Assembly (NCBI RefSeq): GCF_001717465.1
Contig: NZ_CP017074.1
Coordinates: 894,872-958,871 of the forward strand
DNA: 64,000 nucleotides
Source: Luteimonas sp. JM171
GTDB lineage: Bacteria > Pseudomonadota > Gammaproteobacteria > Xanthomonadales > Xanthomonadaceae
Direction: 5' to 3'
Part shown: positions 51,720-60,589 of the stretch, one piece after another
How positions within the stretch are numbered: position 1 is the first letter of the stretch
Layout of the letters: every line of letters begins with the position of its first letter
Made by a program: the position numbers and the translations under genes
Notes under the pieces: model-generated
The model's database searches: none
What the model saw: the letters and a program-made list of their open reading frames with translations, nothing else
Told to the model about the DNA's origin: nothing

Positions 51720-53057
51720 ATGACCGCTGACTCCACTGCCCCGCTCACCCGCCTTGCCGTCGCCCGCCAGGCCTGGCCGATCATCCTGGCCAATGCGGCG
51801 GTGCCCGCGCTCGGGCTGGTGGACACCGCGGTCATCGGCCATTTCGGCACCGCGACCGGACTCGGCGGGCTGGCGCTGGGCGCGCTGCTGTTCAACTTCG
51901 TCTACTGGAGCTTCGGCTTCCTGCGCATGGGCACCACGGGTTTCGTCGCCCAGGCATTGGGGGCGGGCGACGAGGTGGAAGTGCGCGCGGCGCTGGGCCG
52001 GGCGGTGCTGATGGCGGTGGCGCTGGGCGCGGCGCTGGTGGCGCTGCAGTGGCCCATCGTCACCGTGTACCTGGCGCTGATGGACGGCAGCGCGGCGGTG
52101 GAGGACGCCACCGCCGGCTACTTCCAGACCCGGATCTGGGGCGCGCCCGCGGCGCTCACCCTGTTTGCCTGCAGCGGGCTGCTGATCGGCTTGGGGCGCA
52201 GCCGCGAGCTGCTCTTCGTGCAGCTGCTGCTCAACGGCCTCAACGCGGGCCTGGACATCTGGTTCGCGGGCTACCTGGGCATGGGCGTGCGCGGCATCGG
52301 CTTGGGCACCGCGATCGCCGAGTGGAGCACCTGCGCGGTGGCGCTGGTGGTGGTGGGGCGCGTGCTGCGCGCGCGGCACGACGGTCGCGAACCCTTCCTG
52401 TCCTGGGGGCGCATCGCGGACGGCGCGCGCATCCGCCAATCGTTGGCCGCCAACGGCGACATCCTCATCCGCACCCTGTGCCTGCTGTTCGCCTTCGCCT
52501 GGTTCGCCAACGCCGGCGCACGCTTTGGCGACGTGACCCTGGCCGCCAACCACATCCTGCTGCAGCTGGTGTCGTTCAGCGCGTTCTTCCTGGACGGCTT
52601 CGCCTTCGTCGCCGAGGCCCGGGTGGGCGCGGCCTGGGGCGCGCGCAGCCGCAGCCGCTTCCGCCGCGCGGTGCGCCTGACCAGCGAGCTGGCGGTGGGC
52701 ACCGCGCTGGTGCTGGCGCTGCTCATCTTCCTGTCCGGCGAGGCCGCGATCAGCGTGCTCACCACCCTGCCCGGCGTGCGTGAGGCCGCGTTTACCTACC
52801 TGCCCTGGGCGGCGCTGTACGTGCTGGTGTCGGTGGCGGCGTTCCAGCTTGATGGCGTGTTCATCGGCACCACGCGCACCCGCGAGATGCGCAACGCCGG
52901 GGTGATCTCGCTGGCGGTGTTCCTGCTCGCCGCGTGGGCGTTGGCCGGCCCCTGGGGCAACCACGGGCTGTGGGTGGCCTTCATCATCTACGTCATTGCC
53001 AGGGCCGGGGCCCTGTGGCCTTACTTCCGGCGGATGGAAGCGGAGCTGGCGGCCTGA
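51720..53057 (+). CDS. MATE family efflux transporter (DinF type)
   Basis: This 445-residue inner-membrane protein has twelve hydrophobic helices in two related halves typical of MATE exporters, which expel cationic drugs or other compounds using Na+ or H+ gradients. Segments typical of the DinF subgroup are NAAVPALGLVDTAVIGHFG in helix 1 and GLVDTA, and the second-half counterpart LLQLVSFSAFFLDGFAFVAEA. Substrate is unknown. No regulator adjoins. No Shine-Dalgarno sequence is obvious before ATG 51720. Confidence 0.93.
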   Translation: MTADSTAPLTRLAVARQAWPIILANAAVPALGLVDTAVIGHFGTATGLGGLALGALLFNFVYWSFGFLRMGTTGFVAQALGAGDEVEVRAALGRAVLMAVALGAALVALQWPIVTVYLALMDGSAAVEDATAGYFQTRIWGAPAALTLFACSGLLIGLGRSRELLFVQLLLNGLNAGLDIWFAGYLGMGVRGIGLGTAIAEWSTCAVALVVVGRVLRARHDGREPFLSWGRIADGARIRQSLAANGDILIRTLCLLFAFAWFANAGARFGDVTLAANHILLQLVSFSAFFLDGFAFVAEARVGAAWGARSRSRFRRAVRLTSELAVGTALVLALLIFLSGEAAISVLTTLPGVREAAFTYLPWAALYVLVSVAAFQLDGVFIGTTRTREMRNAGVISLAVFLLAAWALAGPWGNHGLWVAFIIYVIARAGALWPYFRRMEAELAA

Positions 53058-53141
53058 GCCCTGGCCGCTTGCGCCGGTTCACCCTGGCCAGACGCGCGCT
53101 GGCCGATGCTGGAGACCCGCGTTCATATGTTGGCCAGCGCG

Positions 53142-53450
53142 ATGCACCTGATCGAACTGTTCCTGCCCCTGCGCGATGGAACCGGCACGGCGTTCCCCAA
53201 GGAGTTGTTCGACGCTGTCCGCGACGACCTGGCGGAGGTCTTTGGCGGCGTCACCGCGTTCACCCGTACGCCCGCCACGGGACTGTGGGAGGACGATGGC
53301 GGGGAGGTGCGTCGTGACGAAGTGGTGCTGTTCGAAGTGATGTCCGACCAGCTCGACCACGGCTGGTGGAAGCACTACCGCGCCCAGCTTGAGCAGCGAT
53401 TCCGCCAGGACGAGGTGCTGGTGCGCGCATCCGCGGTCCAGCGGCTCTGA
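53142..53450 (+). CDS. Conserved proteobacterial protein of unknown function
   Basis: The 102-residue product (MHLIELFLPLRDGTGTAFPKE) belongs to a widespread family of small hypothetical proteins that share AFPKELFDAVRDDLAEVFGGVTAFTR, GLWEDDGG and DQLDHGWWKHYRAQLEQRFRQDEVLVRA. It looks cytoplasmic, alpha/beta, with no motifs of catalysis. ATG 53142 fits the family start; longer in-frame starts at 53106 and 53127 are less likely. No role can be assigned. Confidence 0.8.
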   Translation: MHLIELFLPLRDGTGTAFPKELFDAVRDDLAEVFGGVTAFTRTPATGLWEDDGGEVRRDEVVLFEVMSDQLDHGWWKHYRAQLEQRFRQDEVLVRASAVQRL

Positions 53451-53466
53451 TCCCGGCGCCGGCCGA

Positions 53467-53682
53467 TCAGCGGGCAGTGCCGGCGGTAGCCGCATCCTGG
53501 AGCGAAGCCTGCAGGGCGGTGGCAAGGGCGGCGTCGCCGCTGACCAGGTCACGCCATTTCAGCACCAGGCCCTTGCGGCGCCCCTTGGGCACGAGCTTCA
53601 ACTCCTCGGGCGTGAGGGTGAGGGTGTAGAGCGCATCGCCGATTTCCAGCTCGCGCTTCAGTGGTTTGTCGAGCGGCGTCAT
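53467..53682 (-). CDS. Small hypothetical protein
   Basis: A 71-residue protein (MTPLDKPLKRELEIGDALYTLTLTPEEL...) with an AGGAG site nine bases before ATG 53682. The LYTLTLTPEELKLVPKGRRKG segment suggests a short beta hairpin and a basic loop; the C-terminal third is helical and Ala-rich. It is of a type common in Xanthomonadales and lies divergent from another small gene at 53773. Function unknown. Confidence 0.68.
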   Translation of the reverse strand: MTPLDKPLKRELEIGDALYTLTLTPEELKLVPKGRRKGLVLKWRDLVSGDAALATALQASLQDAATAGTAR

Positions 53683-53772
53683 CGCATTGGCTCCTGTGGG
53701 AAGCGCGCGCCCCATCCGGGTCTTTCACGCGCAGGGCCGTAGCCTCGGCCCTCCCGCGTGAAGGAGCCGGCC

Positions 53773-53982
53773 ATGTCCAGGCCCGAAGACCGGAACGACG
53801 ACACCCGCCCGCGTGACGACAAGACGGACCAGCGACCGGCAACGGCCGACCCGTTGGATCAGGCCGCAAAGCCCGACCCGAAGGCCGGGCTCGATCGCGA
53901 GGTGGGCGACCTTGAAGACCCTGACGCGGAAGCCGATGGCGCCGTGCCGGGCCGGGCTGGCGGCGGCCTGGCCGGCGGCTGA
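53773..53982 (+). CDS. Small acidic, disordered protein
   Basis: The 69-residue product (MSRPEDRNDDTRPRDDKTDQ...) is extremely hydrophilic, rich in Asp, Arg, Pro and Gly and surely unstructured. AAGGAG six bases before ATG 53773 supports translation. No homologue is recognised. The small minus-strand gene at 53467-53682 lies back to back 90 bp away; a shared control region is possible. Codon use resembles that of neighbours. Confidence 0.55.
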   Translation: MSRPEDRNDDTRPRDDKTDQRPATADPLDQAAKPDPKAGLDREVGDLEDPDAEADGAVPGRAGGGLAGG

Positions 53983-53997
53983 GCGCAGGTCCCCGGC

Positions 53998-55335
53998 CTA
54001 GGCAACCGCGCGCGCGAGCTCCTGGAACTGCGCCTCCTCGGTGGATCCGGTGAGCGCGGTCACCGATGACGCGCCGCCCTGGATCACGGTGGTGACGTCG
54101 TCGAAGTAGCCGGCGCCCACTTCCTGCTGGTGCGAGACGAAGGTGTAGCCCTTCTCGCGCGCGGCGAACTCCGGCTCCTGCACCTGCTCCACGTAGTGGC
54201 GCATGCCCTCGCCGCGGGCGTAGTCGTGGGCGAAGCGGAAGCTGTTGAACCAGTTGATGTGGATGCCGGCCAGGGTGATGAACTGGAAGCGGTAGCCCAG
54301 CGCGGCCAGGTCATCCTGGAAGCTGGCGATCTGGCGGTCGTCGAGGTTCTTCTTCCAGTTGAAGCTGGGCGAGCAGTTGTAGGCCAGCAGCTTGTCCGGA
54401 TGCCTGGCGTGCACGGCCTGGGCGAACTCGCGGGCGAAGCCGATGTCCGGCGTGCCGGTCTCGCACCACACCAGGTCGGCGTAGGGCGCGTAGGCCACGC
54501 CCCGGCTGATCGACTGCTCCAGGCCGTTGCGCACCTTGAAGAAGCCCTCCGCGGTGCGCTCACCGGTGAGGAAGGGCGCGTCGTTGGGATCGTGATCGGA
54601 AGTCACCAGGGTCGCCGCCTCGGCGTCGGTGCGGGCAAGCACGATGGTCGGCACGCCGGCCACGTCCGCCGCCAGGCGTGCGGCCACGAGCTTCTGCACC
54701 GCCTCGGCGGTGGGCACCAGGACCTTGCCGCCCATGTGGCCGCACTTCTTCACCGCCGCCAGCTGGTCCTCGAAGTGCACGCCCGCCGCGCCGGCGGCGA
54801 TCATGTTCTTCATCAGTTCGAAGCCGTTGAGCACGCCGCCGAATCCGGCCTCGGCATCGGCCACGATCGGCAGGAAGAAGTCGATCGCGTCCCGTTCGCC
54901 CAGCTTGCCGTCGCACAGCGCCTTCCACTGGATCTGGTCGGCCCGCTGGAAGGTGTTGTTGATGCGCCGGACCATCGCCGGCACCGAGTCGTAGGCGTAG
55001 AGCGACTGGTCCGGATACATGGTTTCCGAGCTGTTGCCGTCCGCCGCCACCTGCCAGCCCGACAGGTACACCGCCTCCAGGCCGGCCTTGGCCTGCTGCA
55101 TGGCCTGGCCGCCGCTGATGGCGCCGAAGGCGTTGACGTAGCCCTTGCGGGCGCTGCCGTTGACCAGCTGCCAGAGCCGGTCCGCGCCACGGCGGGCAAG
55201 GGTGTACTCGGGCTGCACGCTGCCGCGCAGGCGCACGACGTCGGCGGCGGAGTACGGGCGCTCGATGCCGTTCCAGCGCGGGTTGGATTTCCAGTCACGC
55301 TCGAGGGTGTCGATCTGCTGCTGGCGGGTGGTCAT
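53998..55335 (-). CDS. aceA: Isocitrate lyase
   Basis: Isocitrate lyase splits isocitrate to glyoxylate and succinate, the first step of the glyoxylate shunt. The 445-residue enzyme carries the catalytic [14 protein letters not shown] motif, the [10 protein letters not shown] segment, and [12 protein letters not shown]. It is the second gene of aceBA (68-bp gap) and likely shares its transcript; a GGAG site precedes its ATG. The divergent LysR gene at 57142 is the probable regulator. Confidence 0.97.
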   Translation of the reverse strand: MTTRQQQIDTLERDWKSNPRWNGIERPYSAADVVRLRGSVQPEYTLARRGADRLWQLVNGSARKGYVNAFGAISGGQAMQQAKAGLEAVYLSGWQVAADGNSSETMYPDQSLYAYDSVPAMVRRINNTFQRADQIQWKALCDGKLGERDAIDFFLPIVADAEAGFGGVLNGFELMKNMIAAGAAGVHFEDQLAAVKKCGHMGGKVLVPTAEAVQKLVAARLAADVAGVPTIVLARTDAEAATLVTSDHDPNDAPFLTGERTAEGFFKVRNGLEQSISRGVAYAPYADLVWCETGTPDIGFAREFAQAVHARHPDKLLAYNCSPSFNWKKNLDDRQIASFQDDLAALGYRFQFITLAGIHINWFNSFRFAHDYARGEGMRHYVEQVQEPEFAAREKGYTFVSHQQEVGAGYFDDVTTVIQGGASSVTALTGSTEEAQFQELARAVA

Positions 55336-55403
55336 GTCGGTCTCCAGGAGAAAGGTTGCCGGTCTTCGCGGTTTCGAAGGCGCGCGCGCAGGGCGAACAG
55401 GCG

Positions 55404-57032
55404 CTACAGGCGTTCGTAGGCAGGGACGGAGAGGAATTCGGCGAGCGTCTCGCTGCGCGTGAGCTCTTCCAGCAGTGCAAGCGCCTCGCGCATCCGGCGG
55501 GCACCGGGGAGCCCGGGGTCGGACAGGCGCGAGACGACGTTGAGCATGGCCGCGTCAAAGAGCACGAAGTCGATCGCGGTGCCGTCGTCCAGGTACAGCG
55601 GGTCACGCTCGCCAGGCCCGGCATGGTTCAGCCATTGCCACAGCTGGGCGCGCGCGATCTCGGCGGTGGCGGCATCCTCCATCAGCCAGTGGATCGGCAC
55701 GCAGCCGTTGCCATCCAGCCACGCTGCCAGGTAGCGGGCGCAGACCTCGATGTTGTTCTCGAACCCGGCGCGGGTGATGGTTCCGCGCGGGGGTTGCAGC
55801 AGATCGTCGCGGATCACCAGCACGTCTTCTCGCAGCACGTGCTGCTGGTGGGCGATGGGCATGCGCCCGTCGAAGACCTCGCGCGCGACCGGGATCAGCG
55901 CCGGATGCGCGACCCAGGTGCCGTCGTGGCCGGCGGTCACCTCGCGCAGCTTGTCGGCGCGCACGCGGGTCAGCGCTGCCGCGTTGGCCTCCGGATCACC
56001 GCTCACCGGGATCTGCGCGGCCATCCCGCCCATGGCGTGGGCGCCGCGACGGTGGCAGGTCTGGATCAGCAGCTCCGAGTAGGCCTTGAGGAACGGCTGG
56101 GTCATCGTGACCTGCGCGCGCTCGGGCAGCACCTTGTCCGGATGGCGGCGGAAGGTCTTGATGTACGAGAAGATGTAGTCCCAGCGGCCGCAGTTGAGGC
56201 CGGCGATGCGCCCGCGCAGGGCGTACAGGATCTCGTCCATCTCGAACACCGCCGGCAGGGTCTCGATCAGCACCGTGACCTTGATCTGGCCGGCGGGCAG
56301 GCCCAGCGCCTCCTCCATGTGCGCCAGCGCGTCGTCCCACAGCTGCGCCTCTTCCATCGACTCCAGCTTGGGCAGGTAGAAATAGGGTCCGCGGTCCTTC
56401 GCGGCGAGCACGTCCGCATTGTGGAAGGCGAACAGGCCGGCATCGAACAGCGAAGCGGACATGCGCGCGCCATCGACCAGGACGTGTTTTTCCTCCAGGT
56501 GCCAGCCACGCGGGCGCACCAGCAGCACCGCCTGCTCTTCAAACGGGCGCAGCCGGTACTGCTTGCCGCCGCCTTCGTAGGTCAGCGTGCCGCGCACCGC
56601 CTCGCGCAGGGCGCGCTGGCCGGCGAGGAGGTTGTCCCAGGTGGGCGCAGTGGAATCCTCGAAGTCGGCCATGTAGCAGTTGGCGCCGGAGTTGAGCGCG
56701 TTGATCACCATCTTCGGATCCACCGGTCCAGTGATCTCCACGCGGCGGTCACGCAGGGCCTCGGGCAGGGGCGCCACCCGCCAGTCGCACTCGCGGAGGG
56801 CGCGGGTGTCCTCGCGGAAATCCGGCGCTTCACCGGCGTCGAAGCGCGCCTGGCGCTTGACACGGGCCTCCAGCAACTCCCGGCGCCGCTTATCGAAATT
56901 CCGGTGCAGGCTGGTGAGGAATGCGCAGGCGGCCGGATCCAGCAGGCCTGTCGTGTCCCCGCGCCGCAGGACCAGGCCGGAGGTCGGGCTGTCATCGGGT
57001 GAAACGGGGACTTCCTTGAGCACGGCTGACAT
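55404..57032 (-). CDS. aceB: Malate synthase A
   Basis: Malate synthase condenses glyoxylate and acetyl-CoA to malate. The 542-residue protein is of the AceB type, with [60 protein letters not shown] and the active-site [12 protein letters not shown] region. It heads the operon aceB-aceA, with AAGGAG six bases before ATG 57032. Divergent from its presumed regulator; the intergenic palindrome is described at 57091-57110. Confidence 0.97.
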   Translation of the reverse strand: MSAVLKEVPVSPDDSPTSGLVLRRGDTTGLLDPAACAFLTSLHRNFDKRRRELLEARVKRQARFDAGEAPDFREDTRALRECDWRVAPLPEALRDRRVEITGPVDPKMVINALNSGANCYMADFEDSTAPTWDNLLAGQRALREAVRGTLTYEGGGKQYRLRPFEEQAVLLVRPRGWHLEEKHVLVDGARMSASLFDAGLFAFHNADVLAAKDRGPYFYLPKLESMEEAQLWDDALAHMEEALGLPAGQIKVTVLIETLPAVFEMDEILYALRGRIAGLNCGRWDYIFSYIKTFRRHPDKVLPERAQVTMTQPFLKAYSELLIQTCHRRGAHAMGGMAAQIPVSGDPEANAAALTRVRADKLREVTAGHDGTWVAHPALIPVAREVFDGRMPIAHQQHVLREDVLVIRDDLLQPPRGTITRAGFENNIEVCARYLAAWLDGNGCVPIHWLMEDAATAEIARAQLWQWLNHAGPGERDPLYLDDGTAIDFVLFDAAMLNVVSRLSDPGLPGARRMREALALLEELTRSETLAEFLSVPAYERL

Positions 57033-57090
57033 GGGGGACTCCTTGGCGGTGACCGTGCTGACACCCTCCTTCGCCCCTGACTATTTGACA

Positions 57091-57110
57091 AAGCATTTTT
57101 TGCAATGCTT
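57091..57110. promoter_or_regulatory. Palindrome in the aceB/lysR intergenic region
   Basis: AAGCATT (57091-57097) and AATGCTT (57104-57110) are exact inverted repeats 6 bases apart. They lie just after TTGACA (57085-57090), a perfect -35 for the LysR gene whose -10 could be TATCAT (57110-57115, 19-bp spacer). The AT-rich symmetric arms are typical of LysR binding sites, so autoregulation and control of aceBA are both plausible. Confidence 0.65.
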
Positions 57111-57141
57111 ATCATCAGCTTTTCTTATACGTGGGCCGACC

Positions 57142-58110
57142 ATGACCAGAAAGCCCGCCACCACGCCACGACTGGCCTACAAGGGCGATCGCCTCAAGCC
57201 GCTTCGGGCGTTCTGCCAGACCGCCAGGCTGGGCTCTGTGTCACGCGCGGCTGAGGCCCTGTTCGTCAGCCAGCCGGCGGTGACCCAGCAGCTCCAGTCA
57301 CTCGAGCGCGAGCTGGGCGTCCCGCTGCTTGAGCGCAGCGGGCGGCGGATGGTGCCCACCCGGGAGGGCGAAGTGCTGTACGAGCTGGCGGTGCCGCTGG
57401 TCGAAGGGCTGGACGCCCTGCCCGATGCGTTCCGCCAGCAGGTCCGGGGCCTGGACGCCGGCGAGCTCCACATTGCCGCCAACAGCACCACCACCCTCTA
57501 CCTGCTGCCGCGGCTGATCGCCGCCTTCCGCCAGGCGCAGCCCGACGTGCACCTGGTGCTGCACAGCGCCTCAACCGCCGATGGCGCCCAGCTGGTGCGG
57601 AGCAACACCGTGGACCTCTGCTTCGGCTCGATGGTCGACGTGCCGGCTGACATCGACTACGCCCCGGTGTACCGGTTCGACCAGCTGCTGATCACGCCGC
57701 GCGACCATCCGCTGGCCACGCAGGCGGAGCCGGGCCTGGCCGACATCGCCGCCCACGGCCTCATCCTGCCGCCGCGCCGCCAGGTCACCCTGCGCCTGGT
57801 GGACCAGGTGTTCCAGCGCAACCGCGTGCCCTACCACGTGGCGCTGGAGGTCGAGGGCTGGGAGGTGATCAAGCAGTACGTGGCGATGGGCATGGGCATC
57901 AGCGTCATTTCCTCCGCCTGCGTCAGCCAGGCCGACCACGACGCCCTGGCGGTGCGCCCGCTGGGCAAGCTGTTCCCCGGCCGCAGCTACGGCGTGATCA
58001 TGCGCAAGGGCAAGGTGCTGCCGCCGCCCGCCCGCACCTTCGTCGACCTGGTCAAGCCGCACCTGTTCACCCGCCGCGACTACTGGGACGGCGGCCACTC
58101 GGAGCGGTAG
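57142..58110 (+). CDS. LysR family transcriptional regulator
   Basis: The 322-residue regulator has an N-terminal winged helix-turn-helix (LKPLRAFCQTARLGSVSRAAEALFVSQPAVTQQL in shape) and a periplasmic-binding-protein-like effector domain (from about residue 105). The WEVIKQYVAMGMGISVISS region is CysB-like, suggesting a small acid as ligand. Divergent from aceBA, it most likely senses a shunt or fatty-acid metabolite and controls that operon; the effector is unknown. Confidence 0.93.
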   Translation: MTRKPATTPRLAYKGDRLKPLRAFCQTARLGSVSRAAEALFVSQPAVTQQLQSLERELGVPLLERSGRRMVPTREGEVLYELAVPLVEGLDALPDAFRQQVRGLDAGELHIAANSTTTLYLLPRLIAAFRQAQPDVHLVLHSASTADGAQLVRSNTVDLCFGSMVDVPADIDYAPVYRFDQLLITPRDHPLATQAEPGLADIAAHGLILPPRRQVTLRLVDQVFQRNRVPYHVALEVEGWEVIKQYVAMGMGISVISSACVSQADHDALAVRPLGKLFPGRSYGVIMRKGKVLPPPARTFVDLVKPHLFTRRDYWDGGHSER

Positions 58111-58128
58111 GTAGTCCAGAACAGCGCG

Positions 58129-58935
58129 CTACTCGTCGCCCACCAGGCGCGCGACGGTGTACTCGGGAAGCGCGTACGTAAAGTCGAAGGGTCCGAGGGC
58201 TACACCAGTACGCGCGCCCTCAGCCAGCTGCTTCGGGCCGCAGCCGCGGTCCCTGCACATCCAGGCCCAGCCCCGCTCAGCGGTAAGGTTGACTGCGAAC
58301 GGGTCCAGGTCGGCGAGCAGCTGCGTGGCCGTGCGATACCGGCCGTCGTCAAGCATCTGCGGCGGCCTGAGCATGGCGTGCACATTGCGGGTCAGCACGA
58401 CCATCCGGCCCCGTGGCAGCGCGTCGAAGGCCGAACGCAGGTAACTCGCCATGTCCCGATCGCGCGCCGCGCTGTCCACATACTCGTCCGGCCCGATATC
58501 GAATGGAACAATGGCGACATCGTGACCCTCGCGACGCAGCTGCCTGAAGGTTTCAATCAGGTCCAGCATGTTCTCGGTCCGGCGCCCATCATTTTCTTCT
58601 GGAACGCGGTTCCAGAATGGCTGGGCACGCAGCTGCGCCCTCGACGCGCTTCCCCCTTTCGAAGACATGTATTTCGAAAGCGCAGCATGCTCGGTCCGCC
58701 ACACTTCCAGTGCCAGCAGAAGCGGCCCGTTGCCCGCATAGTGCCGACCCAGCGCCGCCGCCACGGCGGGCACCTCCCGGGTCCCGTGCAGCTCCCCGAT
58801 TACAACGATCCGCCTTTCCCCGGCTTCGGTTGCAATCCGTGCGGCCGCCGCCTCGATGGGGTCGCCTGACCCCAGGGCCGCCACCGGAAGAAACAGCAGC
58901 GCGGCCATCCAGCACATCCATATGCCAAGACGCAT
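58129..58935 (-). CDS. Exported ChaN/EreA-like protein of unknown function
   Basis: The 268-residue protein has a signal peptide (MCWMAALLFLPVAALGS) and a motif IGELHGTREVPAVAAAL like the G-E-x-H-G signature of the ChaN/TraB/erythromycin-esterase-like fold, with RNVHAMLRP as a second possible active-site element. Cys near the C-terminus (WAWMCRDRGCG) could pair. Base composition is lower than around it, about 60% G+C over 58501-58740, against about 70% next door. This hints at later transfer. No reaction is assigned; an iron/haem or esterase function are the leading options. Confidence 0.68.
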   Translation of the reverse strand: MRLGIWMCWMAALLFLPVAALGSGDPIEAAAARIATEAGERRIVVIGELHGTREVPAVAAALGRHYAGNGPLLLALEVWRTEHAALSKYMSSKGGSASRAQLRAQPFWNRVPEENDGRRTENMLDLIETFRQLRREGHDVAIVPFDIGPDEYVDSAARDRDMASYLRSAFDALPRGRMVVLTRNVHAMLRPPQMLDDGRYRTATQLLADLDPFAVNLTAERGWAWMCRDRGCGPKQLAEGARTGVALGPFDFTYALPEYTVARLVGDE

Positions 58936-58943
58936 GACGATCC

Positions 58944-59564
58944 CTACTCCGTGCCCCGGTTGCGGCCCTGCCATGGGCGGTACCACTCGCGGATGCGGGT
59001 GATGTCGGCTTCGGCGTTGCCGGTGGTGTGGAACGGCTCGCCGATGCCGATGACCTTGTCAGGGTAGTGGAAGTACGCCGGCAGGATCGGCACCCGGGTG
59101 GCGTCGGCGATCTTCCAGAAGCCGGTCTTCCAGCGCTCCACGCGCTTGCGGGTGCCCTCCGGGGTGAGCGCGAACCAGAGCTGCTCGGCGCGCACGATCA
59201 TCTGCGCGGCCTGGCCCACCGTGCCCTGCGGCGCGTCGCGGTCCACCGGGATCACCCCCAGCTTGCGCAGCAGCACCGACAGCGGCCACCAGAACAGCTG
59301 CCGCTTGGCCAGCACCGTGATGCGGATGCCCAGCGCCAGCTTGGCCGCGAACCCCCACAGCCCGTCCCAATTGGACGAATGCGGCGCGGCGATCAGGACC
59401 ACCTTGGGCAAGTCCGGCACCGTGCCTACCACGCGCCAGCCCCCGAGCCGGAGCACGGTGCGCCCGAACCAGCGGGTGAAGCGGTTGTACGGCACCCGCG
59501 GCACCCTGGGTGGCACCTCCGGCACCAGCTGGCCCGCGTCATGTTCCCCTGCAGAACGTCCCAA
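58944..59564 (-). CDS. 1-acylglycerol-3-phosphate acyltransferase-family protein
   Basis: This 206-residue protein (if TTG 59564 is used) has the lysophospholipid acyltransferase motif HSSNWD (His62, Asp67) and the downstream PEGTRKRVERWKTGFWKIA block, so it likely acylates a phospholipid or lipid A-like precursor at the inner membrane. The start is uncertain: no good ribosome site is near the TTG, and in-frame GTG codons at Val14, 17, 21 or 24 could start it. It lies four bases downstream of arfB's stop in one transcript. Confidence 0.85.
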   Translation of the reverse strand: MGRSAGEHDAGQLVPEVPPRVPRVPYNRFTRWFGRTVLRLGGWRVVGTVPDLPKVVLIAAPHSSNWDGLWGFAAKLALGIRITVLAKRQLFWWPLSVLLRKLGVIPVDRDAPQGTVGQAAQMIVRAEQLWFALTPEGTRKRVERWKTGFWKIADATRVPILPAYFHYPDKVIGIGEPFHTTGNAEADITRIREWYRPWQGRNRGTE

Positions 59565-59568
59565 TCCC

Positions 59569-59976
59569 CTACTCCCATCCAGCCGTCGAACGGCCCCGCT
59601 TGATCTGGCTGCGCACGCGCTTTTCCTTCAGCCGGCGCTCCTTTGCCGCGCGCCCCGGGCGGGTCGGGATGCGCGGCTTCGGGGGTTCCGTCCCCTTGGC
59701 GATGAAGTCGTGCAGGCGCTGCCGGGCGTCCTCGCGGTTGCGGTCCTGGGTGCGGAACCGCTGCGCGGTGATCACCAGCACGCCGTCGGCGGTCACGCGG
59801 CGGTCGCGGCGCGCAAGCAGCCGCTCGCGCACCGCCTCGCTCAGCGAGGGCGAGCTGGCGATGTCGAACCGCAGCTCCACCGCGGTCGCCACCTTGTTGA
59901 CGTTTTGTCCCCCGGGACCGGACGCGCGGATGAATCGCTCGACGATCTCGTCCTCGGGGATCCGCACCGTGGCCAT
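59569..59976 (-). CDS. arfB: Alternative ribosome-rescue factor ArfB
   Basis: ArfB is a small peptidyl-tRNA hydrolase that frees ribosomes stalled on mRNA lacking a stop codon. The 135-residue protein has the GGQ motif (residues 22-24, in SGPGGQNVNK) and the basic, ribosome-tunnel C-terminal tail (RAAKERRLKEKRVRSQIKRGR). ATG 59976 matches the family start. It shares a transcript with the following acyltransferase gene. Confidence 0.95.
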   Translation of the reverse strand: MATVRIPEDEIVERFIRASGPGGQNVNKVATAVELRFDIASSPSLSEAVRERLLARRDRRVTADGVLVITAQRFRTQDRNREDARQRLHDFIAKGTEPPKPRIPTRPGRAAKERRLKEKRVRSQIKRGRSTAGWE

Positions 59977-60088
59977 CGACTGCACCCTCCCGCGGCCGAT
60001 TCTATGGGTTGGCGCCGGCGCCTGCCCGCGATTGCATCCGCGCTCCGGTGCAGCGAGGATGATGGCCATCACACCAGGGAACCGGCCA

Positions 60089-60580
60089 ATGACCCGATTC
60101 ATCCGCATCCTCACCCTCGCCCTGCTCCTGGGCGCCGCTCCGCTCGCCGCCGCCCAGCCGCCCAGCCAGGCCCAGATCGACCGCCTGCTGGAAGTGATGC
60201 GTGCCCGCGAGACCCTCGATGCGGTGATCCCGCAGGTCCAGGCGTCGCAGCAGCAGATGGTGGCGCAGATGACCGCCGGGCAGGAGCTCGATGCGGAGGA
60301 GCGCTCCAAGATCAACCGGGTGATCGAGATCACCAACGCGCGCCTGGCCGAAACGCTGACCTGGGAAACGATGGAACCGATCTACCACGACATCTACGCC
60401 CGGACCTTCACCGGCGAGGACGTGGACGCGATGATCGAGTTCTACGCCAGCCCGGCCGGCCAGAAGACGCTGGAGAAGATGCCGCAGCTGATGCAGAACA
60501 CCATGCAGGCCATGCAGCAGCTGGTGATGCCGGTGCTGCAGCAGCTCGAACAGGAGATCGCCGCCGAGCTGGGCGGCTGA
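60089..60580 (+). CDS. DUF2059 domain exported protein
   Basis: The 163-residue product has a signal peptide (LTLALLLGAAPLAAA) and the DUF2059 helical domain (IDRLLEVMRARETLDAVI...MIEFYASPAGQKTLEKMPQLMQ). The family is periplasmic in many gammaproteobacteria and of unknown role. Divergent from arfB with 112 bp between. Its stop lies one base from the truC stop inside an inverted repeat. Confidence 0.92.
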   Translation: MTRFIRILTLALLLGAAPLAAAQPPSQAQIDRLLEVMRARETLDAVIPQVQASQQQMVAQMTAGQELDAEERSKINRVIEITNARLAETLTWETMEPIYHDIYARTFTGEDVDAMIEFYASPAGQKTLEKMPQLMQNTMQAMQQLVMPVLQQLEQEIAAELGG

Positions 60581-60589
60581 CTCAGCCGC
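60573..60589. terminator. Stop-codon palindrome between DUF2059 gene and truC
   Basis: GCGGCTGA-C-TCAGCCGC contains both stop codons (TGA and, on the minus strand, TGA) in a perfect inverted repeat around one central base. A 7-bp stem with a 3-base loop could terminate both convergent genes; there is no U-tract. Confidence 0.5.
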
